Below, in pieces: positions 1 through 6,717 of a stretch of 11,581 nucleotides of DNA. The position numbers and the translations under genes are program-made. Source of the DNA: Deltaproteobacteria bacterium (lineage in GTDB: Bacteria; Myxococcota_A; UBA796; UBA2385); NCBI GenBank assembly GCA_947462115.1, contig CANHON010000122.1, positions 1 through 11,581 on the forward strand. Reading direction: 5' to 3'. Within the stretch, counting starts at the first letter, position 1. Each line of letters starts with the position of its first letter. The notes under the pieces were generated by a model. It did no database searches, was not told where the DNA came from, and saw only the letters and a list, made by a program, of their open reading frames with translations.

Positions 1-3000
1 CCGATTCAGAAAGTCCGTGTGGACGCTGATCTCGCGGTGGCGCCCGTGCCCGCTGCGGCGCCCGCGCCAGCGGTAGACGCGGTCGAGCCCAGCGCTGCAG
101 CGGAGGATGGCGCGATGGGCGCCGGGATCGCCGTCGGCGCCGCTGTGCTCGCGGCCGTGGCCGATGCGGCGGTGGATGCCCCTGCGGCCCCACCCGCCGA
201 AGCCGACACCGGTGCCGATGACGATGACGTTCTGGACAGCTTTTTCGCCGAAGAGCCCCAGATCACCGCCCTGCTTGACGCCGAGGGCCTCGCGCCGGTC
301 GCGGACGACGGGGCCGAAGCGCCAGAGCTGGAGGCCGAATCGGGCCTGAGCGACGCTGATCTCGCGGTCGAGGCCGCCGAGCCCATCGCGGAGGAGCCGA
401 TCATCGAGGGGCCCGTCGGGGCCGCCGAGCTGCCGGAGCCCCACAGCTTGCTCGCCCAGCCGGAGGTCGTCGCGCGCGAAGAGGCGCCCGAGCCTGTGGC
501 GGCGATCGACGAAGCGGTCGAAGGCTCAGTCGACGACGCGCTCGACGGCGCGATCGAGGCCGGCGGCGAAGACCCGGTGGCCGTCGCTGCTGACGACGTC
601 TTTGACGACCAGAGCGTGGTTTCGGACGAGAGCCACGCGGACGACGGGGTCGCAGACAACGTCGATGCGGCCTTCGCCGGCGACGTCGAAGCGGCCGTGG
701 AGCCCCCTGTCGGCGGCGCGTCCGCGGACGAGGTCGAGCTCGGGGTCGAAGGCTCCGTCGAGGACGAAGCCGAAGCCGCGGGCGACGGGCTCGCGGACCC
801 CGTCGAGGACCTGTTCGTGGACGCGGTCGAGGACGCGGTCGAGGCCCCCCTCGAGGACGCGGTCGACGCCGAAGATGCGGTCGAGGACGCGGTCGAGGCC
901 CCCCTCGAGGATGTGTTCGAGGACGCGGTCGCAGACGACGCCGAAGATGCCCTCGAGGACGTGTTTGAGGACGTGTTTGAGGACGCGGTTGAGGACGCGG
1001 TTGAGGACGTGTTTCACGACCTGCCCGCCGAGCCCTCCTTCGCTGATTCGACCGTCACCGAGCCCAGCTTCGCCGAGGCCGCCTTCGCGGAGCCCAGCCT
1101 GGCCGAGCCGACCCTCGACCCCTTCATGGGGCAGTCGCACGGGGCGGAGCCCGAGGAGCTCCTCGCAAATCTGCACGAAGAGCTGCACTCCGAGGAGATC
1201 TTCGGCGCGCGGCCCGCGCCCGCAGTTGCCTCCACCTTCGACGGCGAGCCCGTGGCCGACCCCTCGCAGGAGGACCCGCAGCGCGACGCCCAGGCACCCG
1301 ATTGGGCCGAAGCACAGGACGAAGCCGAAGAAGCGCCGTCCGACGACGCGGGGGCGGACCACCGCCAAGACGGCGACGCAGACCCCTCCGAGGCCGACTC
1401 CGGCCCGGCGATCGGCCTGGACTTCGCCGACGACACCATCCCCGGCGCGGCGCCGGAGCGCTTCTCGGAGCCCGAGCCCACGCCGCTGGCCTCCGCCTTC
1501 GCTGCCGACGGGCCGGGGCTCGACCTGGCCTTGGGCCGGGGCCTCGACGGCCTGCCGGAGGATGAGCTCGACCCCGACGCGGTCTTTGGCGGCGGCGCTG
1601 GGAGCGGCTCGCCCTTCTTCGACGACGAAGACCCCGACGAGGAGCGCACCCAGCTCGACATGACCGTGCCGGTCTCGGCGTGGGAGCCGCTGTTCTCGGT
1701 GGACGGCCTGCCCGCGGAGGCGGACCGTCGCCCGGCCCCGGCGGTGATCGGCGGGGGCCGCCCGGTCCTCGATCCGGGCCTCGATGAGGACGAGGACGCC
1801 ACCGCCCAGGTGCGCCCCGGCCAGCTCGGCCGCGCCTCGATCCTCGGCCCGGACCCGTTCTTGTCCGAGGCCCACAGCGGCGGCCACACCCACCGGGTCG
1901 GGCCCCGCGGGGCCGCCGAGCCCGCTGCCGAGGCCGCTTCGGGGGCCACCGGCGCCGCCACCGTCGAGCGCGGCCCGAGCGGCGCCCCGGTCGGCCGGCG
2001 GGAGCCCGACACCGCCGACGCCTTCGCGGCGCTCTCGCTGAAAATGCCCTCGCTCTCGTCCCCTCAGGCGCGGGAGCTGGGCAGCGCCCCGCTGGGCCGC
2101 GAGGCCGAGACCGGCCAGGGGCGGGCGGGCGCGCGGATCGAAGCCGAGTCGGCCTCGGCGCGCCTGCGGCCCGAGGAGCGCAGCGCGCGGGCCGAGCTGG
2201 CCTCCGGTCGCACGGCGACCGCCCCGGCCCGCCAGCGCCCGCCGGAGATCCACTCCTCGCCCCTGCCGCCCGGCGCCCGCCGGGGCAATCGGCCGGTCGA
2301 TCCCTGGGCCTCCGCCGAGGGCACCGGCCCCCGGGTGGTCGAAGGCGAAGCGCCGGCCCCCGAGCCGCTCGGCGCCGCCGCCATCCAGATCTTGGGCATC
2401 GGCAAGGCCCGCACGCTCTCCCAGACCTTGGAGCTGGAGGGCACCGGCGAGGAGCCCGCCGGCGAGGAGTGGGGCGAGCAGGATGACGGCGGGGACGGTG
2501 ATCTCGCGGTCTCCTTCCAAGAGCCGGCCGAGCAGAAGCACGTCCGGGTGCCCCAGCTCACCGACGCGCCGGCCACGCCCACGGCCGGCCCCGGCCTGCT
2601 CACCGCCGAGGGCATCATCAGCACCGAGGCCCCGCCCGACACCCGCTCGGGCATCGCCTCGGGCCCGCTGCGCGCCATGCTGGCTGAGGCCGACGAGGCC
2701 GCCCGCCGGGGCAAGCTCAAGGAGGCGGTGGTGCTCTACGGTGACGTGCTGGAGCACGATCCCGAGCTGCTGCCGGCGTGGCTGGGCCGCGGGCGCAGCC
2801 TCGTGGATCTGAGCGACTATGCCGCGGCCATGAGCGACTTCACCCGGGCCGAAGACGTGGCCCCCGACGACCCGATGCCGCCCTATGAGATGGGCAACCT
2901 GTTCTTCGCCCGCAAAGAGTACGGCAAGTCCATCGGCTACTACGACACCGCGCTGCAGGCCGATCCCAACCACGCGCCCTCCCTGGCCCGGCGCGGCTCG

Positions 3001-3147
3001 GCCCACCTCCAGCGCAAAGATCCGGCCCTCGCCCTCGCCGACCTCCAGAAGGCCGAGAAGCTCGACCCCACCATCCCGGGCATCGGCCGGCAGGTCCAGC
3101 TCGCCAAAAACCAAGTGGTACCGCCCAAAAAGAAGGGCGGGCGCTGA
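1..3147 (+). CDS. Giant acidic low-complexity protein with C-terminal TPR domain (5' partial)
   Basis: The frame is open from the first base, so the gene begins left of the window; the GTG at 19 is only the first possible start inside it, and I treat the gene as 5'-truncated. More than 1,040 codons are visible. Roughly the first 550 residues are Ala/Asp/Glu/Val-rich and look disordered and very acidic, including four-residue EDAV/EDVF repeats at 820-1014. A Pro/Gly/Arg/Ala-rich linker follows to about 2660. Positions about 2665-3080 encode four consecutive TPR-like helical hairpins with the usual small and aromatic positions (for example EAVVLYGDVLEHDPE, SIGYYDTALQADPN, ALADLQKAEKLDP). A basic tail, KKKGGR, ends the protein. 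TPRs bind partner proteins, so a scaffold role is likely, but the partner and process are unknown. The missing N-terminus may carry a defining domain. The reading frame and TPRs are secure; the function is not assigned. Confidence 0.85.
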   Translation, partial: PIQKVRVDADLAVAPVPAAAPAPAVDAVEPSAAAEDGAMGAGIAVGAAVLAAVADAAVDAPAAPPAEADTGADDDDVLDSFFAEEPQITALLDAEGLAPVADDGAEAPELEAESGLSDADLAVEAAEPIAEEPIIEGPVGAAELPEPHSLLAQPEVVAREEAPEPVAAIDEAVEGSVDDALDGAIEAGGEDPVAVAADDVFDDQSVVSDESHADDGVADNVDAAFAGDVEAAVEPPVGGASADEVELGVEGSVEDEAEAAGDGLADPVEDLFVDAVEDAVEAPLEDAVDAEDAVEDAVEAPLEDVFEDAVADDAEDALEDVFEDVFEDAVEDAVEDVFHDLPAEPSFADSTVTEPSFAEAAFAEPSLAEPTLDPFMGQSHGAEPEELLANLHEELHSEEIFGARPAPAVASTFDGEPVADPSQEDPQRDAQAPDWAEAQDEAEEAPSDDAGADHRQDGDADPSEADSGPAIGLDFADDTIPGAAPERFSEPEPTPLASAFAADGPGLDLALGRGLDGLPEDELDPDAVFGGGAGSGSPFFDDEDPDEERTQLDMTVPVSAWEPLFSVDGLPAEADRRPAPAVIGGGRPVLDPGLDEDEDATAQVRPGQLGRASILGPDPFLSEAHSGGHTHRVGPRGAAEPAAEAASGATGAATVERGPSGAPVGRREPDTADAFAALSLKMPSLSSPQARELGSAPLGREAETGQGRAGARIEAESASARLRPEERSARAELASGRTATAPARQRPPEIHSSPLPPGARRGNRPVDPWASAEGTGPRVVEGEAPAPEPLGAAAIQILGIGKARTLSQTLELEGTGEEPAGEEWGEQDDGGDGDLAVSFQEPAEQKHVRVPQLTDAPATPTAGPGLLTAEGIISTEAPPDTRSGIASGPLRAMLAEADEAARRGKLKEAVVLYGDVLEHDPELLPAWLGRGRSLVDLSDYAAAMSDFTRAEDVAPDDPMPPYEMGNLFFARKEYGKSIGYYDTALQADPNHAPSLARRGSAHLQRKDPALALADLQKAEKLDPTIPGIGRQVQLAKNQVVPPKKKGGR
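820..927 (+). repeat. 54-bp tandem duplication within the acidic protein gene
   Basis: Two adjacent 54-base copies, 820-873 and 874-927, lie in frame. Bases 823-857 and 877-911 match over about 35 positions. Each copy encodes an 18-residue acidic block with the core AVEDAVEAPLED. Because the length is a multiple of three, the duplication lengthens the protein without breaking the frame. Copies diverge mostly towards their 3' ends, where AVD is replaced by VFE. Confidence 0.8.
955..1014 (+). repeat. Five perfect 12-bp coding repeats (EDVF/EDAV)
   Basis: Five consecutive 12-base units begin with GAGGAC followed by GTGTTT or GCGGTT, in the order F, F, V, V, F. They encode EDVF-EDVF-EDAV-EDAV-EDVF. 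The units use TTT and GTT codons, whereas surrounding sequence nearly always has C or G in the third position, which suggests recent expansion by slippage or unequal exchange. A related but more diverged unit, GAGGACGCGGTC, occurs repeatedly upstream from 829. Confidence 0.85.
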
Positions 3148-3154
3148 CCGTCGG

Positions 3155-3183
3155 GCGCGGGGCCGGTGCGTCGGCCCTTGCGC
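3155..3183 (+). terminator. Candidate hairpin just after the TPR protein stop
   Basis: Starting eight bases after the TGA at 3145-3147, 3155-3165 pairs with 3172-3183 to give an 11-bp stem (one bulged T and one G-U pair) around a six-base loop, GTGCGT. The stem is nearly all G-C. There is no U-run after it, so it may be a 3'-end stabilising or pausing hairpin rather than a classical intrinsic terminator. GC-rich DNA forms such stems by chance fairly often. Confidence 0.35.
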
Positions 3184-3228
3184 GGGGCCCGCGGCCAGGC
3201 GCGTAAGGCTTTTCGCAGCGGAGCGCAG

Positions 3229-3259
3229 GAGCGGCCTCAGGGGGCCGCTCTCGTCGTTT
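3229..3259 (+). terminator. Candidate Rho-independent terminator
   Basis: An uninterrupted 8-bp stem, GAGCGGCC (3229-3236) with GGCCGCTC (3243-3250), flanks a six-base loop, TCAGGG. It is followed by TCGTCGTTT, a short and imperfect T-rich tail. It sits in the 204-base gap between the TPR protein and the 72-residue gene, where transcription of the large gene would be expected to end. The weak tail limits confidence. I see no other coding sequence in this gap. Confidence 0.5.
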
Positions 3260-3351
3260 GAGGGCGCGGCACGGGCCTTGCTGGGAGCCGCGCGCCGGGT
3301 CGTCGCAGCGCGCAGGGCCGCGCGCAGCACCCCACGACCCGCGGAGCCACC

Positions 3352-3570
3352 ATGCCCAACCTGCCCCCGACCGCCCCCGCGCTCTCCGCCGCCCCAACGA
3401 TGGACGAGGGCGCGCTCTCGGACAGCCGCAACCGCCTCGTCGCCCGCAGCTTCTACCGGCAGCTCCGCGGCGAAGGCTTCTCCCAGCAGCAGGTCATCGA
3501 GCTGTCCACCGCGCTGCTGGAGCTCGTGACCGAAGACCTGCGCGGCCGCCCCACGCCCGAGGCCCGCTGA
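3352..3570 (+). CDS. Small helical protein, 72 residues, unknown function
   Basis: ATG at 3352 is preceded by GGAG (3343-3346) at a five-base spacing. The internal ATG at 3400 has no ribosome site, so the upstream start is preferred. The first 20 or so residues are Pro/Ala-rich and probably flexible. Residues about 24-65 form an amphipathic, probably two- or three-helix core (SRNRLVARSFYRQLRGEG, then QQVIELSTALLELVTEDL). There is no signal peptide, membrane segment or cysteine, so it is probably cytosolic. The core has the look of a conserved short family, and I have an unverified impression of similar short proteins in myxobacteria, but I cannot name the family or a function. It lies between a terminator-like hairpin and a lipoprotein gene 53 bases downstream, and could be transcribed alone or with that gene. 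Confidence 0.7.
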   Translation: MPNLPPTAPALSAAPTMDEGALSDSRNRLVARSFYRQLRGEGFSQQQVIELSTALLELVTEDLRGRPTPEAR

Positions 3571-3623
3571 AGCGGCCGGCGGCCGGCGGCTGACTTAGGC
3601 GGGGCCCCACCGAGGAGCCCCCC

Positions 3624-4136
3624 ATGCGCAGCCCGCACATCCCCGCCCGTCGATCCGCCCGAGCCGGGCTCCTTCCCCTGATTTTGGCCGTGGCCTGCGC
3701 CAAGGGCAAGGACGACACCGGCGGCGAAGCCTGCGATCCCTCCGCCTCGGGCCCCGGTGAGGCCCGCGCCGAGGTCAACAGCGCGGCCTGGCTCGGCCCC
3801 GACGCCACCTGGGTGGCCAGCGGCGACGGCGTGCAGATCACCACCTCGGTCGGGGACGGCTTCCGCCTCACGCTCGTCGCTTATGGCGTGCTGGACGCCA
3901 TCTCCGAGGGCCGTCTGCCCCAGACCGCCCCGATGGACGCCGCGGGCCTCGAGGCCTGGGGCGTGCTCTACCCCGAGGACGGCAGCTCCTACTCCAGCAA
4001 GGCCGGCGAGGGCGGCAGCCTCACCCTGTTCGCGCTGGAGGGAGATCAGCTCTCTGGCTGCTTCTCCTTCGGCGCCGCCTCGGGCGACGAGGCCCTGCGG
4101 GTCAGCGACGGCAGCTTCTTGGCCCAGCCGCTCTAG
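3624..4136 (+). CDS. Putative lipoprotein, unknown function
   Basis: The 170-residue product starts at an ATG preceded by GGAG with a spacer of about seven bases. The N-terminus is typical of an exported lipoprotein: basic n-region (RRSARAG), hydrophobic stretch LLPLILAVA and a lipidatable Cys25 in the context AVAC. Alanine rather than Leu/Val at -3 makes the lipobox slightly weak. A hydrophilic tether, AKGKDDTGG, follows. The mature part has short beta-prone segments (EARAEVNSAAWLG, GVQITTSVGDGFRLTLVAYG, GGSLTLFALEGDQLSGCFSF), suggesting a compact beta-sandwich or barrel of about 120 residues. No aspartate follows the lipid cysteine, consistent with outer-membrane sorting if E. coli rules apply. 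It ends 35 bases from the convergent thyX stop. Envelope location is likely; function is unknown. Confidence 0.75.
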   Translation: MRSPHIPARRSARAGLLPLILAVACAKGKDDTGGEACDPSASGPGEARAEVNSAAWLGPDATWVASGDGVQITTSVGDGFRLTLVAYGVLDAISEGRLPQTAPMDAAGLEAWGVLYPEDGSSYSSKAGEGGSLTLFALEGDQLSGCFSFGAASGDEALRVSDGSFLAQPL

Positions 4137-4171
4137 CTCCACATTGGCGTGCAGCGCGCGATCCGCAGCGC

Positions 4172-5176
4172 TCAGCCCGGCCGCTGCAGCACGTCCATCA
4201 GCTCCCGCCACTCCCGCGCGCTCAGGCCGACCTCGGCGGCGGTGGTGGGCTCGCCGCGCAGCATCCGCCGCACCGCCTCCAGCGCCCCGGCCGAGAGCTG
4301 CACCGAGCCCAGCCGATAGTCGCGGAAGGCCTCGTAGCACATCGGCACCCACTGCTCGACGAGGGCGGCGATCTGGTCGGCGTAGACCCGGATCTCGAGC
4401 TGGGCGTGGCTGTCCATGCGCAGGCTCAAGAAGTGCAGGAGGTTGTGCAGGTCGATCTTCCAGTACCACTGGGTGTAGTAGTTGAGGCTCAGATCCATGC
4501 GCGCGAGCTCGCGGGCGAGGCCTTCGCCTTCGATGAGCTGCTCGTAGCTGTCGTAGACCTGCATGGCGTCCCGCCGCAGCAGCCCGAGCACCCGCGCCGC
4601 CGCCTCGGCGCTGAGGCCCTCGCCTCGGCCCTGCTTGTTGTCTTTGCTCTGCACCGCCAGATCTTCGGCCCGCGGCAGGTAGAATTCCCGGTCGAGCACC
4701 GAGTAGCGGGCGCTGGCCTCGTTCACGCTGGCCATGCGGTGCCGGATCCACTGCCGGGCCACGAAGATGGGCAGCTTGACGTGCAGCTTGAGCTCGCACA
4801 TCTCGAAGGGGGTGGTGTGGCGGTGCCGCATCAAGTAGCGGATGAGCCCGCGATCTTCTCGCAGGGGCTTGGTGCCGCGGCCGTAGGAGACCCGCGCGGC
4901 CTGCACCACCGCCGCGTCGTCACCCATGTAGTCGACCACCCGCACAAACCCATGATCCAACACCGGAAAGCGGGTGTAGAGCACGTCTTCGAGGCCCGGC
5001 GAGACCGGCCGCCGGGTGGGCGCGCTGCGGGCCCGATCCGCCTCGATCTCCGCGAGGCCGGCGAGGAGGGCGGCCTGGGCCGCGGCGCTGGTCTGCTCGG
5101 GGATGGCCTCAGCGACGTTGTTCTCAGGCTGATTGGGGTCCATCGGCGCGGCCTCGTCGGGGGTCGGGATAGGCAT
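4172..5176 (-). CDS. thyX: Flavin-dependent thymidylate synthase ThyX
   Basis: ThyX makes dTMP from dUMP using methylenetetrahydrofolate as carbon donor and FAD/NADPH as reductant, replacing ThyA. The 334-residue product carries the diagnostic ThyX motif RHRMASVNEASAR (residues 145-157), satisfying RHRx7S with S155. It also has the C-terminal nucleotide-binding block LRMDSHAQLEIRVYA (252-266) preceded by NLLHFLS. The family's usual opening, DHGFVRVVDYMGDDAAVVQAARVSYG, occupies residues 74-99. It is longer than compact ThyX proteins of about 220-250 residues: a flexible N-terminal extension of about 65 residues and a C-terminal helical tail of about 45. The ATG at 5176 has GAGG five bases upstream; a second ATG at 5143 with a more distant GAGG is also possible, and both lie before the conserved domain. 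It is convergent with the upstream lipoprotein gene and divergent from the DUF5522-type gene. All expected motifs are intact. Confidence 0.97.
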   Translation of the reverse strand: MPIPTPDEAAPMDPNQPENNVAEAIPEQTSAAAQAALLAGLAEIEADRARSAPTRRPVSPGLEDVLYTRFPVLDHGFVRVVDYMGDDAAVVQAARVSYGRGTKPLREDRGLIRYLMRHRHTTPFEMCELKLHVKLPIFVARQWIRHRMASVNEASARYSVLDREFYLPRAEDLAVQSKDNKQGRGEGLSAEAAARVLGLLRRDAMQVYDSYEQLIEGEGLARELARMDLSLNYYTQWYWKIDLHNLLHFLSLRMDSHAQLEIRVYADQIAALVEQWVPMCYEAFRDYRLGSVQLSAGALEAVRRMLRGEPTTAAEVGLSAREWRELMDVLQRPG

Positions 5177-5202
5177 GCGGGCCTCGGGTGCGGTGCGGGT
5201 CG

Positions 5203-5220
5203 GCGCCTATCGTCGGGCGC
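5203..5220. promoter_or_regulatory. Inverted repeat in the thyX/DUF5522 divergent region
   Basis: GCGCC (5203-5207) and GGCGC (5216-5220) flank TATCGTCG, the only slightly AT-richer patch in the 83-base gap between two divergent genes. It could be part of a promoter (TATCGT resembles a -10 box on the + strand) or an operator, but I see no convincing -35 element and five-base arms are common at this GC content. Confidence 0.2.
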
Positions 5221-5259
5221 TCCGGCTGGCTGGGCGCGGGCAGGCGGAGGGGAGGGATC

Positions 5260-5517
5260 ATGCGGCTGATCGGTGAGGGGCAGCGGAGCCCATCGGAGCT
5301 CGAGGCCCTGTGGCGCGCCCACGCGGCCGCGGTCAAGCGCGGCAAGCCCTCCTATGTTGACCCGCTGGACGGCAACTTCGTCATGACCGCCCCCACGCTG
5401 GAGGCCCGCGGCTACTGTTGCGGCGCTGGCTGCCGCCACTGCCCATTTCCGCCCGCGGTGCAGGCCGCCTCGGGGCGCCCGCTCGACGCGGAGTGCCTCG
5501 GCCGCGCCCCCGCCTGA
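5260..5517 (+). CDS. Small CCx3CxxC protein, DUF5522 family
   Basis: The 85-residue product starts at the ATG at 5260, directly after the strong ribosome site GGAGGGGAGGG (5246-5256). An in-frame ATG at 5188 would add 24 unconserved residues and lacks such a site. The conserved core runs from about residue 27 (RGKPSYVDPLDGNFVMTAPTLEARG) into GYCCGAGCRHCPF (51-63). The four cysteines, C53, C54, C58 and C61, are a plausible metal-binding set. This pattern of Tyr-Pro-Gly-Thr followed by RGYCC(x3)CRHCP(F/Y) is what I know as DUF5522, a family of small proteins of unknown function in bacteria and eukaryotes. The protein is probably cytosolic. It appears to be first in a run with the TPR protein (36-base gap) and lipoprotein downstream, and is divergent from thyX. 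Family assignment is from memory of the motif. Confidence 0.85.
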   Translation: MRLIGEGQRSPSELEALWRAHAAAVKRGKPSYVDPLDGNFVMTAPTLEARGYCCGAGCRHCPFPPAVQAASGRPLDAECLGRAPA

Positions 5518-5553
5518 CCCCTACGCCGGCCCTGATCCGCGCCTGGAGTGTTG

Positions 5554-6717
5554 ATGTCTGCCTTCGTCGATGAGGTCGCTGAGCGCGCCATGGCCGCCCT
5601 CCGCGGCGAGGATCCGGTCAAAGCCGCCCGGATGCTGCGCGAGGTGCTGGCCGAGTCCCCCGGTCGCCTCGATCTGGTGCACGCCCTCGCCGTCACCGAG
5701 CTGCGCATGGGCGACGCCGCCGACGCCCTCGCCACCGCCCGCGCCGGGATCGCCGAGGCCTTCCGCACCCAAGACGAGACGGCGGCCATGATGATGAGCC
5801 AGCTCAAGCTGGTGGAGGCCAGCGCCGCCGAGGACCTCGGGATGCCCGACGTCGCGATCGCCGCCTATGACGCTATTTTGGAGGTTGAGCCCGAGCACCC
5901 CCGCGCCCGCCAAGGCAAGGGCCACGCCCAGATCGCCTGGGGCAAGCTGCGCGAGGGCCTGCACAGCCTCGACCGCTACCTCGAAGACAAAGCCGATGAG
6001 CAGCCCTTCCTCGAGGCCGCCGAGCTCTTCGTCGATGATCTCCGCCGCTTCTTGCGCGACGACATCCACCCCAAGGAGTTCCTCGCGGCCCACCGCGGCT
6101 CCTACGTCGAGATGTTCGACCACTACGCCGAGAAGATGGCCAAAGAGGGCTGGATCGCCGAGGCCGCCCGCATGATGCGCGACGAGGACGGCCGCGTGGT
6201 GCCGATCATCCCCGAGGGCGCCCGCCCCTATGCCGCCGTGCGCGTCGATCTCGTCAACCCGCGCGACGGGCAGCCCGGCCGCATCGGCGACCAGCCCATG
6301 CTCGTGGCCCTCGCCGACTACGCGCCGCTGGCCCAGGCCCCGGTGGTCGTGGAGTGGCCGTCCGGCGACTGGCCCTTCCGGGTGGCGGTCTGCAGTCAGG
6401 TGCCCTGGAACGACCTCAGCGTGCAGATCACCAGCCCGAGCGGCGACGCCGAGGCCCTCGCCCGAGTGCTCGACCCGGTGGTGGGCGACTGGTACCGGGC
6501 CGGTTTTGACGGGGCCTTCGGCAGCCAAGACGCCGGCCGCCTTCACGAGATCAGCGATCTGGAGCCCATCCCCGGCGGTGTCCGCTTCTCGGTGGACTGC
6601 GGTCGGGCCGAGCTCGGCGCGGTGGACGACCTGCTCCGCCGCCTCACCGTGCTGCACGCCAGCCACCCGCTGCGCTGCGTGCTGCTCGGCCGGGGCTACC
6701 CGCTGTCGGAGGCCTGA
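5554..6717 (+). CDS. TPR protein with unassigned C-terminal domain
   Basis: The 387-residue product is read from the ATG at 5554, which has GGAG at 5545-5548. The overlapping GTG (5548) and TTG (5551) in the same frame are less well placed. Residues about 5-145 are degenerate TPR-like helical pairs (PVKAARMLREVLAESP, VAIAAYDAILEVEPEHPRARQGKGHA). Residues about 150-215 are helical and charged. From about 225 to the end is a mixed alpha/beta domain with several strands (VVVEWPSGDWPFRVAVC, GVRFSVDCGRAELGAVDDLL, RCVLLGRGYPL) that I do not recognise. There is no signal peptide, so a cytosolic location is likely. It follows the DUF5522-type gene by 36 bases and its TGA overlaps the next start codon by one base, so co-expression with the lipoprotein is likely. 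TPR assignment is moderate and function unknown. Confidence 0.85.
   Translation: MSAFVDEVAERAMAALRGEDPVKAARMLREVLAESPGRLDLVHALAVTELRMGDAADALATARAGIAEAFRTQDETAAMMMSQLKLVEASAAEDLGMPDVAIAAYDAILEVEPEHPRARQGKGHAQIAWGKLREGLHSLDRYLEDKADEQPFLEAAELFVDDLRRFLRDDIHPKEFLAAHRGSYVEMFDHYAEKMAKEGWIAEAARMMRDEDGRVVPIIPEGARPYAAVRVDLVNPRDGQPGRIGDQPMLVALADYAPLAQAPVVVEWPSGDWPFRVAVCSQVPWNDLSVQITSPSGDAEALARVLDPVVGDWYRAGFDGAFGSQDAGRLHEISDLEPIPGGVRFSVDCGRAELGAVDDLLRRLTVLHASHPLRCVLLGRGYPLSEA

Noticed and set aside
526..3330. 934-codon open frame on the - strand opposite the TPR protein
   Set aside because: Its product is Arg/Gly/Leu-rich low complexity with no domain, whereas the + strand frame ends in clear TPRs. GC-rich genes with strong third-position bias routinely leave long open antisense frames.
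3571..3623. GCCGGCGGCCGGCGGC run as a structured regulatory element
   Set aside because: Simple GC microrepeat in a 53-base gap with no stable single hairpin and no U-run.
4153..4172. Short inverted repeat AGCGC...GCGCT between the convergent lipoprotein and thyX genes as a bidirectional terminator
   Set aside because: Only five base pairs around a ten-base loop with no T-run on either strand; too weak at this GC content.
5188..5259. Upstream in-frame ATG extending the DUF5522-type protein by 24 residues
   Set aside because: The extension is basic and unconserved in character, and the strong GGAGGGGAGGG site lies just before the ATG at 5260.
4406..5269. 287-codon open frame on the + strand
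   Set aside because: It is antisense to thyX, which has all family motifs, and runs into the ribosome site of the DUF5522-type gene.
5521..6666. 381-codon open frame on the - strand
   Set aside because: Shadow of the TPR protein; low-complexity product and no plausible promoter or ribosome site.
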